Shown here one piece after another: positions 35,501-47,030 of a stretch of DNA of 64,000 bases. Made by a program: the position numbers and the translations under genes. This stretch comes from Owenia fusiformis (taxonomy: Eukaryota > Annelida > Polychaeta > Sabellida > Oweniidae), in NCBI GenBank assembly GCA_903813345.2, contig CAIIXF020000007.1, forward strand, positions 34,874,538 through 34,938,537. Direction: 5' to 3'. Within the stretch, counting starts at the first letter, position 1. Every line of letters begins with the position of its first letter. The notes beneath the pieces are model-generated. The model was given only the letters and a program-made list of their open reading frames with translations, was not told the DNA's origin and searched no databases.

Positions 35501-37540
35501 GATGAGTTACGTACATTTTTAGGCGGAGTTAATTATCTTGGAAGATATCTGAAAAATCTGTCTACAATGTTATATCCGCTTAATGAATTGCTCAGAAAAG
35601 ATACTGTTTGGAGATGGGATCAAGCTCAGATTAAAGCCTTCAGTGAGGTAAAACAAGCTTTATCTCAAGCCCCAACTCTCAAGATTTATGACTCAAAGTT
35701 GGAGACAATGGTAAGTGCAGACGCTAGTTCTTACGGAATAGGTGGCGCTGTATTTCAAAAACACAATAATGATTGGTGTCCTGTTGCATATGTGTCGCGA
35801 ACATTAAATGATGCGGAAAAACGTTACTCTCAGATCGAGAAAGAATGTTTGGCAGCCGTGTGGACGTGTGAAAGGTTAGATAGATATTTGATCGGTTTGG
35901 AATCTTTCAAATTATTATGTGATCACAAGCCATTGATTCCTTTGTTCAATGATAAAGACATAGATAAAATTCCAATCAGATGTCAAAGATTGATGCTGAG
36001 ATTCATGAGATTCAATGCTATTGCTGAGCACAAAAGTGGTAAAGATTTAGTAGTTGCTGACTTATTGTCACGTAAACCGCTCAAGTGTTCTCTTGAAAAT
36101 GAAAAAGATGTGCAAGCAGTTGAATATCATGTTAGCTCAGTGATGTCTGGAATACCGGTAACATCAAATCGTATGGATCAAATACGTGAAAAATCAATTC
36201 AAGATAGTGAATTATCATTGGTTATTGACTATACATTGAATGGATGGCCAAAGTATTACAGTGAAATTCCTGATAATGTTAAAAGATACTATGAAGCACG
36301 GGTTAGTCTGTCTGTGCAAGATGGGTTATTACTCTATGGTGATAGAATTGTAATTCCAAGGTCATTGCATGATGATATATTGAGTAAAATTCATCAAGGT
36401 CATTTTGGCATAAATAAATGTTGTGAGCGTGCCAGAGCTAGTGTTTGGTGGCCAGGTATCAGTGAAAGAATAAAACAAATGGTAAATCACTGTGAACATT
36501 GCCAAGTGTATAAACCAACTAATGTAAAACAACCTCTGATTTCAACACCATTACCCGATAGACCGTGGCAAAGAATTGGTGCTGACATGTGTCAATATGC
36601 AGCTAAGCAATTCCTGGTGATAGTTGATTATTTTTCAAGATTTATGGAAATTTTGAATATTCCAGGAAGTGTTACAGCTAGCAAGATCATAAACAAAATG
36701 AAAGCAATTTTTGCTCGCTTTGGGATATGTGAAACCTTAGTAACTGATGGTGGACCGCAGTTCACAAGTTTAGAGTTCAAAAACTTTGCCAGAGACTATG
36801 GGTTCAAACATGTATTTAGTAGTCCTCATTACCCCCAGGCTAATGGGATGTCTGAAAGATTTGTGAAGGCTGCTAAGCACATATTGAAAACAGAAGATCC
36901 TTTACTCTCTCTTATGGCACATCATGCAACTCCTTCTGCATCTACAGGTTTTACTCCAGCACAAGTGATGCTTGGGAGACAAATACAAACTCCATTGCCA
37001 ACTATTTCAAGCAAATTAAATCCTGATCCTCTCAACTATGACAAGTTAAGATCAAATGATGAAAATGCAAAAATGAGATATTGTAAATACTATGATAAAT
37101 CAGCTAGAGCTTTACCACAGTTGAAACCAGGTGATAATGTTAGAATCAAACTAGATCATCAATCTACCTGGAGTGAACCTGGTAAAGTTGTAAGCAAGGG
37201 TACTACTCCTAGATCCTATATTGTGGAACACGATGGTGCTATTTACAGACGTAACCGAAAGCATTTAGCTAAAACATTTCATAAAATACCAGATCCAGTG
37301 GTTACATCTGAACCTAGTCAATACAATACTGATATGAATACAGGAGAAAATTCAAGGAATTTTTCTGATACTTCAGAATCTATAAATGCAAGTCATTCTG
37401 ATATTAAGCCTACTGGTTCTCAGGTATCTCAGAAAATACATTCTCCTATTTCAAAAGTTAATACTCCAAGTAGAGTTATTCAAACCAGATTGAGAAGTGG
37501 TGTTTCAGTTATGAAGCCAGTAAGATACAGAGACAATTAA
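32575..37540 (+). CDS. Gypsy gag-pol polyprotein, interrupted in gag
   Basis: The frame starts MAKFSPPDKF at 32575, is interrupted by a DNA element at 32672-33504, and continues to a TAA at 37538-37540, about 1376 codons without the insert. Order seen: gag with two CCHC-type knuckles (CTRCKGDHNNDKC, CFKCNGRDHFSRAC), protease DTGADVTVIS, reverse transcriptase with LDFSGCFHQF and catalytic FMDDV, RNase H with SADASSYGIGG, and an integrase with an HHCC zinc site (from HQGHFGINKC to CEHCQVY) and DDE residues (GADMCQY, TDGGPQF, ANGMSERF). There is no stop within the 1327-codon part from 33557. Without the insert at one TA the two parts are in the same frame. Confidence 0.93.
32672..33504. mobile_element. 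TA-flanked DNA element inserted in gag
   Basis: Ends CAATCAAATTTTTTATTCTG and CAGAATAAAAAATTTGACTG are inverted, with TA at 32670-32671 and 33505-33506. Arms of ~135 bp pair well (for example GTGATGTAACCACGTGTCTA and its complement). The interior includes CACGTGAC-rich words near 32880-32970. No ORF. Confidence 0.75.
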
Positions 37541-37852
37541 AACTGGTTATTTACTTATTAAACATGTTTAGAGACATTTTTATAATTGATATTTTAGTGA
37601 ATATCAGTTTAAGTCATAAGTGAAGTTTAATAACATGAGATTCAGTTGTGTTATTATTGTACATGTTGTAAGTAACATAAGAAAGTAAAAAGTTGTATTG
37701 TTGAGTAACATTTTATTGATTTGTATACATAAACATGTATATTCTACATAGTGAAGTAGTGACATCTATAATACTGTGAAAAGTTTAAATTGCAATAGCA
37801 AGCACACTAGGCAAATGTATGTGATGTATAACTTTTATGTTTAAGTGGAAGA

Positions 37853-38026
37853 TGTCATAATATATACTGTAATCAATCTACATGTACAATAGTGTCCCTT
37901 TAAGATATGTTAAGTCACGTGATCATAGCAGTGACGTCATTGGTCAGTTCTGAAATAAATTACAGTTGTAGTTGAAGCGTTGTCTTGTTCTCATAAGTTC
38001 TCCCAGAATACTCGGCAGTTAAGACA
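37853..38026 (+). repeat. 3' LTR
   Basis: 174 bp, TG...CA ends, followed by the target duplication ATTAA at 38027-38031. A weak purine-rich stretch AAGTGGAAGA precedes it. Confidence 0.93.
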
Positions 38027-39240
38027 ATTAAAAAGACAATGACGGGTAGTAAATTTAAATATGTTAACTGTAATTCAAATAGGGCTTTCTTTTCCAGTGA
38101 ACAATATGATAAGTATATTTCTTTCACTGCAGTACAATTCTGTGAGGTGTTAAGCTTTCTTTTTGATAATATATTTGTTAAATTTGGAAATACAGTTTTT
38201 CGTCAGAATGTAGGTATACCAATGGGTACAGATTGTGCTCCTCTTTTAGCAGACCCTTTTCTATTCTCGTATGAGTATGAATTTTTACAAAGGATGATGA
38301 AAGATAAAAGTAAATTTCATATTGTAAAGTTATTTAATAAGACAGATCGATATATTGATGACTTGTTAAGTTTAGACAACCCAAAATTTTGACTTTGTAG
38401 GTGAGATATATTCTACTGAGCTAGAATTGAAAAGACTAATGAATCTGATATGAGTGCACCTTATATTGATCTTCTTATTAACATTGAACGAGACTGCAGT
38501 ATATTTTGTAAATTATATGACAAAAGAGATGACTTTAATTTTGACATTGTTAATTTTCCACTTTTGGATAGCAATATTCCACTAAACCCAGCGTATGGTT
38601 TTTTTTGTATCCCAGCTTATTAGATATAGCAGGGCGTGTTCAAAATATCTAGATTTCAAATCAAGACACCGTATTTTAGGGATCAAGCTGTAAGGTCAAG
38701 GTATACTTGTAAAAAACTTAAGAAATCCTCTCTGGGCTTTGCTGAAAAGTACAAGTCATTAATTTCGAAATTTCAGGTATTACCACTTGAGATGCTGAAG
38801 GATGTAGGAATGGTATAATAAATTGGCAATGAACTCACAAATTTTTCACTTGGCACCTTTTGATGGCATTAATGAATGAGAAATAGGGATCGAAACCAGC
38901 CATAGTTTGCTCCTGATGACCCTTGTGAATTGTTGTGTTTTATGGATTATGATGACGGCTTTGCGAACGGATGTTGGTGACCCTCTGAATTGCCTATGGA
39001 CTTCGAGACTGGATTTTATCTATCCCACGTCATTTGAGACTGAATACTCTATCTTTTATGAGTACTAGTATCTACAACTATTTTTGATGTTATGAGTATT
39101 GGTTATCAATTTTCTCAAATTTTCTTTAACATGTGTTGTAATGACTTCAGTATGAATGAAATGTCCCTTGGTGTTCTGGACCTGGATTGTGATATTAGTT
39201 CTCGATTGGAGGGGGATATGTAACAAGATCGTTGAGGAAG

Positions 39241-41437
39241 CGTTTCAAAGTTGGTCACAAACGACCCATGTTCCAAGGATTGTCGTATTTATACCTAAAA
39301 TTATGCGGACAGACATAACACAATACTGTAAACTGTAATGTTTTGGGAAATGTGACATCGTACATTATGATTATTTTTTGAAGACAAGTAGAACTGCAGC
39401 AATCGCATTTTTGTGAAAATCATGATTTTACAATTCGGAATATTTGCATTATGGTCTGAAACTACAATTGATGGTTCCTTCGATTTGAAAATGTGGATTA
39501 AGGAACACAGAAACTTGCTCTCATTAAAGTATTTGGTAATTATAAGTATACGCCCATGGGTCAGTCTCGTTGAGCAGAAATATTCCAAATATGCACATGC
39601 GTCAAAGTGAAACTCGAAAATTGTTACAAAACATACTAGTAAATCGTTAAACCCCAAATATCCAAAAGTATGATCTAATGTGTAAATTAGGGGGATATGT
39701 TCTGGGAGGTTTTGGATATGGAGTTTATCCAGAGGGAGATATGCACATCTATCTAAAGGATCGCAGGGACCAAAGGTACATGTAGATGTGCATATATCAC
39801 GAGGTATCAACCTCATATCCAAACTGACCGCACATAACTGTTTTATCCTACACCCAGGAGAGTTTTTTAATTCTTTTAATTTTGTCAATTTCACCTATTT
39901 TTTTCAAATTCCAAAATTGTTATTCAATTTTTTCAAAATTCTTTTTTCAACTTTTTTCTATTATTTTTTTGTACACTCAGCGACTTGTGCATACCTTTTT
40001 ATTCAAATTGTAATAATTATATTATGAAAATAAATATAACATAACATAACTGTATATAATTGACATATAGCGAAAATATTTTAACTTAAAGGAAATGAGT
40101 ATCTCACCAATTTGATAAAATGACGGTCTTGCCATGTTGTGGAATTCTGCCTTCCTTGATTTCTGAAATTACACACACATATATGAATAATATAAAAATG
40201 AAACGATCGGTGATTACAATAATCCATTGTAGTAAATCAAGTATATTGCAAATAATTATCAAGGTCACACCATACCTTAAATTTTTTTCTCTTCCTCGGT
40301 TAAGTCTCTTTAAAATTGGATGATCTTGCTTTGGTTAAGAGTCCATCTCTATTACATGTATATGTTTGCATTTGCCCGTCTGCATTATTACGATAGTATA
40401 CACTGATTTATATTTTTATCATTCCAACCGATGAACTTTGAAATTCTAAGAAATAAACTGAATATGTATGTTATCTACGTAATAACGTTAACGCCCAATA
40501 AACCATAAATTTAATGCTTATACTTTACTCTTACTATCTCTTACTAACGAGATATGACGAAATGGGTAAACATGATTAATTCTTGATTGCATTGCAATGA
40601 CTTAATTTGTTAACGTAAACATTTCAAAGGACTTGCTTTTTATATGCCAAACACATGTGGCAAAGGTTATCTTGGTGAAATAAAATCGTGATACCTGGTA
40701 CCGTGATATTGGTGTCTCTACAGAACAGCGTTTGGTTAAGACAGTGTGTGCCTATTTTATCCCATAGCGTTTTGCAGGTCCGTAGCCAGTTTAGAAAAAG
40801 GGGATTCACTTGGCAAATAAATCAAGGAGTTCCTTTCGACAACTTTGGCCCAAAATCACATAAAATGTGCTCTGAATGATAAACACTGCATGATTTTTAA
40901 GACTGTTTGGCCAGGGGTACCCCAAAACCCCCCAACTACGAGTCTGATTTTACCTCGCCATCGAAATAAAAGTGAACCTACCCTAATCAATTCACTCATA
41001 CACCCCCTCCGTAAGTTTGGAAACAAGAACTGCCTATTTGATAGCGTCTTTAATCATGTAGATATACGATCGTTTGGAAAGGATCAATACCCATAAGAAC
41101 CCAAATCTGCCCCATAAGTTTGGTTTGATTGAAAAACATAGAAATGGTAATTCAGTTCATTTGAATTTAACTTTTCTAAGTCATTGTAAGTTGTCATTTA
41201 AGAGGCATTGTTGTATTCACTCGTGGCAATTTTAAATATATTAAACATCGTTAAGGTAGAACACAAAGGACAACATATTGAAAACACAAATCATAAGATA
41301 ACCCCTAAAACTTAAAATATCATATGATGAAATAAGTATTGATAAAAGTTTTCTGAGTAACACAATCACCTCAGTTGGTATATTGTAGCGTTAACCTATG
41401 TATTGAACCTAAAGGATATATCAAAATATCATTAAGG
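39241..41437. other. No gene recognised
   Basis: AT-rich sequence downstream of the Penelope-like tail. A 197-codon minus-strand ORF (39894-39301) has no recognisable motif and strange composition, so it is not called. The segment 41250-41340 resembles 42530-42620. Confidence 0.4.
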
Positions 41438-41439
41438 TA

Positions 41440-42515
41440 CAAGGGGCGATCAACAAATAACGCAAATAGAGCCCTATCTCAGAAACTAATTGGAGTTAGA
41501 ACACCAAATTTAATACGTAGTATCACCAAATATTCATTATTATTGCAACAAAATCTGAGGCACAAATATTACTTTATGTCAGAGTTACGGTTGCCATAGA
41601 AACCCATGGTATGGGCAGCTGAAGCAGGTCGTTAATCATAACAATAAGCTATTTAACGTCTGTCCAAAATGAGTTTGAAAGACAAATTTGAATTTTTTGA
41701 TGTTATTTGGGTGTAAATCAATTCTGAAAAGTTTCTATTAATTGATGTGATCTACTTTTAATCGTTATTTCATAATGCCTATCCACAGACCCAACAATAG
41801 CTTTGTAATTAGGCTAAACATGTCGATACCCAACGATAAGATGACAGAAACCACAAGCATTGAGGAAATCAAAGTCAAGTCAGCCATACTGAAAAATGGT
41901 AGAATTGAAAACTTCAGTCTTCAGACGTCCATAGAAGACAGAGAGAACTGATATAATGCTGTATTTTGAATGAAAGGTCACTGCAAAAGACTTATGAGAT
42001 GCTAAATAAGTCATTTGGTAATGAAAATGGACTAAGCAATGTCTACAGATGGTACAGAACGATTTCTGAAAAACCAAGAAGATCTGCTGAGGATATGCTT
42101 CCCGTATAGGTGCTCCAAAAACAACACGCATAGCAGAGATGATTAAAGAAGTAGAGCAGCTGGTTATGGTTGATAGGACTGTTACTACTTAACATGAACT
42201 GGGCATGAGTTATGAGTCTGAAAATGATTGTTAAAAAAACTGTGACATCACATATTTGAGGCATTTCGGGTGCCCACAACTTGGGTTACCGTATGCTAAA
42301 TCCTTATTGTTACTTAATATTCAAGACCTGCTTCGGGTACCCATACCACAGGTTACTATGGTAATTGTTATTTTGGCATATATCAATGTTTGTGCCTGAA
42401 ACTTTCTTGAAATATTAATGAATGTTTGGTGATACTATGTATCAAGTTTAGTGTACTAACTCCAATTAGTTTCTGAGATAGGGCTCTATTTGCGTTATTT
42501 GTTGATCGCCCCTTG
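41440..42515 (+). mobile_element. mariner-type element with transposase HTH remnant
   Basis: Ends CAAGGGGCGATCAACAAATA and its complement TATTTGTTGATCGCCCCTTG are flanked by TA (41438-41439, 42516-42517). The arms pair for about 75 bp. The plus strand near 41860-42180 has broken helix-turn-helix debris (LQKTYEMLNKSFGNENGLSN, then YRWYRTISEKPR, then IAEMIKEVEQLVMVDRTVT), as in mariner transposase N-termini. The catalytic part is gone. Confidence 0.7.
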
Positions 42516-42517
42516 TA

Positions 42518-43273
42518 GATCACAAGTAAAGGGGCGATATATTGAAAAGACAAAACCTATAGGTATTCAACTTAAAATATGGTAAAAGACTCAAATGTAT
42601 ATTAATATTTTTATCTGACATCGTCAAAGAATATTATGAATAGATAATTGACTCTCCAAGCATTGTTTTTTAAAATAGGTATTTCGCAAAAAAACATGCA
42701 TGCAGCAGGGGAGCTATGATCATGTAGGCACTGGAGTAAAAGGTTTATTTTGAACCTTTAAACTCATATATTTATGATATGTAACTTACACTTCGCTTCG
42801 ATAGGCCTTGGCTGCATTTTTGAACAACCCGCGGCGCAAGTAAATTATGTAATATTTAATGACGGACGGCTTTCCTAATATTCCCTTCATAGTTCGTTTT
42901 GTATGATAATTAAATGTATTGCATGTCAACATGTACTTCTAATATTCATATACGAAAACAGTATTTACCTCACTCGGCACTTGAAATTAATCAAACTGAA
43001 AACATGTTCTTATCGTATATAATATATTGGTGTAATAAAACTCTTTATAGTTGAGCAAGCGTGATTATGCTAATCAATTTAAACTAAATATGAATATGTA
43101 CAAATTACAAAATAATGTCAATTTTCTTAAATTCTTTGATCATTAATTAGAACACACGATCGAAAGCATCCTAAAAGTTTAGTTCATGGCATGAAACTGC
43201 TAACGTCTAATGAAGGAGCTGATAGCACACTATAGTACGGAGATATTTGACCTTATATTTACATACCTCCATA
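42518..43273. other. No feature recognised
   Basis: AT-rich intergenic sequence between two mariner-type elements. Confidence 0.4.
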
Positions 43274-43885
43274 CACTCCCCTCCATAAGTTTGGCAACCT
43301 TAGCTCCCCATTGAACTACGTGTTAAGCCTCTTTACGTTTGAATTTTTATTTACTTAACATGCGATGAAATAACTTTTAATATTGATGGAAACTTAACTT
43401 AATTTTATTTCCAATACCTCCAACTTTTCTCAATTGTTTTCCTCAATTACAATAGGTCAAAAATTGATGATAAATTTGATGGATTTTTGAAAATCGTCAT
43501 TCCCATGTAATCCAGTGGGAAATAGAGGGTTCGGGGCAAATCAGAAATCAGGATATCTTTTCAGTAAAAGATTCAGCAAAAATATCTTTATATAGAAAAT
43601 TGATTTGGCTAACTTTTTTGTACACTAAGTTTTTAGTTTATTTGATGAATACTAAAGTTACAGCGCTTCAAATTCATCTTTGAAAATAATTTTTCGCCTC
43701 CTGTGTTATTTCAATGGGATATGATTTTGAAAAACAATTTTGACTTTGAAGCCCTATAACTTTGTTGAACCTGAAGAAACATAACAATATTTTGTTCAAT
43801 AAAGTTGGATTGGAAATAAATTACGTTTTCATCAACACGTAGTTCAATGGGGGAGCAAAGGTTGCCAAACTTATGGAGGGGAGTG
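43274..43885. mobile_element. TA-flanked palindromic element (ACTCCCCTCCATAAG family)
   Basis: Ends CACTCCCCTCCATAAGTTTG and its complement are flanked by TA (43272-43273, 43886-43887). A palindromic interior carries TTCCCATGTAATCCAGTGGG and CAATGGG words. Confidence 0.65.
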
Positions 43886-43929
43886 TATGTCCCGTATTAA
43901 TTTTTATTATAGCCGTTCAATGAATTCGA

Positions 43930-44640
43930 ACATGACTGTATTCACGCCTTCTATAAACTGTGAACAAAGTCAATATTTCACCCGGGGTATATTCGCGAAC
44001 AAAACCCCTGGTGATATGAAAATGTCTGACTTCATAACCGAGGGCTCTAGTAATGGCGGATCATAATGAGTATTCGAAACATGTTGGTGAGTTTTCATGT
44101 TCGAATCGTAATATAGACCTCAGAGCAGGGGTAACCTCGTCGAATACATCCTTTGGGACAAGACACAAAAGCATTTCGAACCCCTCACTCCCTTTGGTCG
44201 TTCGGGATACAGAAAACGTTTGTGCCTAAACCAGCGGGGTGTATTCGACAATATTACCCCTGGTCTTTGGTCTATATTTCTAAATTGGAACATGACTGCA
44301 TTCACGCTTTCTATAAACACTGAACAAAGTCAACATTTCACCCGGGTTATATTCGCGAACAATACCCCTGGTAATACGAGTAATGTGTGACGTCATAACG
44401 GCAGGCCGTAGTGATGGCGGATCATAATGAGTATTCAAAACATTTTGGTGAGTTTTCATGTTCGAATCGTAATATAGACCTCAGAGCAGATGTAATATCG
44501 TCGAATACAACCCTTGTGGCTAGGCACAAAAGCTTTCAAACCCCTCACTCCCTTCGGTCGTTCGGGGGAAAGAAAACGTTTGTGCATAGCCTTGCAGTCT
44601 GTATTCGTCAATATAACACCTGCTCTTCAGTCTATATTTT
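43930..44640. repeat. Two tandem ~361-bp units
   Basis: The unit starting AACATGACTGTATTCACGCC at 43930 repeats at 44289. Both contain ATGGCGGATCATAATGAGTA and a short ORF starting MADHNEYSKH, and both include opposed ACCCCTGGT/ACCAGGGGT-like words. Function unknown; it may be a duplicated MITE. Confidence 0.6.
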
Positions 44641-44644
44641 TGAA

Positions 44645-45383
44645 ATGAAACGTAATTTGACTTTCTTTCTAATATCTCCAAATTTTCTCAATTTTTTTCC
44701 TTAATTGCGATAGGTCGAAAATTGATGAAAAAGATGAATTTTGAAAATCGACATTCCCATGTTAACCAATGGGAAATGGTAGGTTTGCCGCAAGTCATAT
44801 GATAGAATATCCGTCCATCAGAGTCCTTGCAAAAAATACGAGTTAGGCAATTGAATTTGCCAACTTCATTTAACAAAAAATCGATACGTTTCTTTAGGAT
44901 TTACAAAGTTATAAATTGTTTTTCAAAAAACCTCTCCCATTGAAATAACACAAGAGGCGAAAAATGATTTTCAAAAATGACTTTGAAGCTCTGTAAGTTT
45001 AGTGTTCATCAAGTAAACTAAATACTTAGTGTACAAAAAAGTTAGACAATTCAATTTTCTACATAAACATATTTCTTGCTGAATCTTTTACTGAATAGAT
45101 ATCCTGATTTCTGATTTGCCCCAAACCCACCATTTCCCATTGGTTTACATGGGAATGACGATTTTCAAAAATTCATTAAATTTATCTTCAATTTTCCACC
45201 TATTGCAATTGAGGAAAAAAATTGGGAAAATTTGGAGGTATTCGAAATAAGGTCAAGTTACGTTTGCATTAATATTATAAGTATTTTCATCGCCGGTTAA
45301 GTAAATAAAAATTCAAATGTAAAGAGGCTTTAACACGTAGTTCAATGGGGGAGCTAAGGTTACCAAACTTATGGAGGGGAGTG
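44645..45383. mobile_element. Second copy of the ACTCCCCTCCATAAG family, left end lost
   Basis: The right end GGTTACCAAACTTATGGAGG...GTG ends at 45383 before TA. The interior pairs with itself (TTCCCATGTTAACCAATGGG and its complement near 45130-45160) and resembles 43385-43860. The left terminus is missing next to the 361-bp tandem units. Confidence 0.5.
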
Positions 45384-45682
45384 TAAGTTATTAAATGATT
45401 TGAAGTGCAAACAGGATATATTGTGCTCGGGAAATTCTGTATTGGCACGAGATTAAATCGAGTCTAAATGAAGTCCCCATGATGATAAAAATATCAATTG
45501 TATATGTATATTGTATGTGTTTTGTGAAATAAACAAATTGAAATTGAAAATTGAAATTGAAAATTGAATCGAACAATTCGAAAAGTTATAAATATTCAAC
45601 AATTTTTTTACATTGTTTTTGCAGGTTATTTTCCCCCAAAACACGGAACATTTTGCATTGTTTCTCAAATAGTGGTGAAATA

Positions 45683-46674
45683 CAGGGTGACCGGAAAAAA
45701 GGAGACCATTGAAATAGGCAATATCTCCTAAAATAGACTAGTGACATCAATGAAATTTTGCATACATCAGGACAGTTCTATGGAAATTTGTTCCTGAAAG
45801 TGTCAATACAAGCAGTCAACTGGTTCAGGAGCTATGATCATTTAAATAACATGCTCCAAATAGGCGCAATTGAGACCAACGCAGAGCTGGATACATTTGG
45901 CAAATACCCTTACATATTCCGACCTTGTTATGGCATTACATTTAGCATTTATTGCCACCTTTAGGTCAGCAATTGTCTCAGGATTGTTTTGGTACACATT
46001 GTCTTTCAAATTGCCCCACAAAAAGAAATCAGGTGGATTCAAATTTGAGGTGTATGGAGACGAAGCTTATCTGACCTATGGCTTCTGACTCAGTGGTCCC
46101 ACTCAGTTACAGTATCATCCTAAGGAGGTTTTGGGCAGCCCTTGGTTTCCATATTGGATTTAATTGTGCCATATAGTGGTTTTAGTAACATGGCACTATG
46201 CCCAATACCTAAAGTGACTCTTAAGATTGGGTAAATCAGCACTTTGGCAACAGGATGATGAACCACATGTCAGATAACCCTTCATTGCCATTACAGCCTA
46301 GACTTGAATCCTGCTGATTTCTTTTTGTATGGATATTTGAAAGACAATCTATACCAAAACAATCCTCAGACTATTGTTGACCTAAAGAAGGCAATCACTG
46401 CTATATGTAATGCCATAATAATGCCATAGAGGGCAGAACATGTAAGGGTAGTTTGCCATATGAATCCAACTCTGCGTTGGTCTCAATTGTGCCTATTTGG
46501 AGCATGTTATGTAAATGATCATAGCTCCTGAACCAGTTGAATGCTTGTATTGAAACCTTCAGTAACAAATTTCCATATAACTGTTCCAGTGTATGCAAAA
46601 TTTCATTGATGGCACTTGTCTAGTTTAGGAGAAATTGATTACTTCAATGGTCTCCTTTTTTTCCGGTCACCCTG
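45683..46674. mobile_element. mariner-type element made of two inverted halves with transposase ends
   Basis: Ends CAGGGTGACCGGAAAAAAGG and complement, TA at 45681-45682 and 46675-46676. Both halves carry a mariner transposase C-terminus in opposite directions: minus strand NPPDFFLWGNLKDNVYQNNP (46042-45842), and plus strand NPADFFLYGYLKDNLYQNNP (from about 46310). The pair makes a near-complete palindrome of two 3' ends. No complete transposase. Confidence 0.75.
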
Positions 46675-46982
46675 TAGATGCTAAACAAGAATCACTTATA
46701 TTACAATGGCATATGCTAAAATTATGTTCGTTTCTCCAAAATTGATCTTATAAACCGTATTTTACGCATTGCGTAGTTTTGTTGATCAATGACATTGTGG
46801 GTATTGAGTTTTGTTGTCGTGCCAAACTCCGATTCAAAGGGTCATCAGCTTCCTTTAATTCCTTTAATTTGTCTATCTTATGCTTTATCCCATCTGTTGT
46901 TTAATCCATCGTCTTCTACACAATGCTATGTTTGGCCATCAAAATTATAGTCAGTGAAGTGCTTCATTTCGAATGTTTTGGT

Positions 46983-47030
46983 TTACATTCTTCCAATGGA
47001 TAAACTGAACGTTGGCCTCTTGATAGAATA
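46983..47030 (-). CDS. Mucin gene 2 last exon: 15-residue C-terminal peptide
   Basis: The acceptor TTTTGCAG is followed by YSIKRPTFSLSIGRM and TAA (46983-46985). It differs from gene 1 in two residues and in the stop codon. Similarity fades after the stop. Confidence 0.78.
   Translation of the reverse strand, partial: YSIKRPTFSLSIGRM

Larger units (their letters stand above)
31012..38026 (+). mobile_element. Ty3/gypsy LTR retrotransposon with identical LTRs and 5-bp target duplication
   Basis: The 174-bp LTRs start TGTCATAATATATACTGTAA and end AGTTAAGACA. They are flanked by ATTAA at 31007-31011 and 38027-38031. By eye the two LTRs are identical, so the insertion is young. The internal region has one gag-pol frame and no envelope. 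Two later insertions sit in it: a GGGG-rich element in the 5' LTR (31034-32090) and a TA-flanked element in gag (32672-33504). A candidate primer site TGGCAGCGG lies three bases inside the 5' LTR. Confidence 0.93.
30545..39240 (+). mobile_element. Penelope-like retroelement, decayed, split by a gypsy insertion
   Basis: The left part (30545-31011) carries PKIYWTPKLHKTP, a frameshifted ITGSRVSSTK-like stretch, LTRCLQAVNDNRETYCKSI and the RT motif A block STWDFSTLYTSIPHDKL. The right part (38032-38840) carries NRAFFSSEQYDKYISF, GIPMGTDCAPLLADPFLFSY and catalytic YIDDLLSL. These motif blocks are characteristic of Penelope-like reverse transcriptases. Several frameshifts and stops make it dead, and no GIY-YIG nuclease was recognised. 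The tail 38880-39240 recurs at 17670-18050. The gypsy element interrupts it at ATTAA. Confidence 0.75.

Noticed and set aside
39301-39894. 197-codon minus-strand ORF
   Set aside because: It shows no recognisable motif, low-complexity hydrophobic/Cys composition and lies beside retroelement remnants. No support beyond length.
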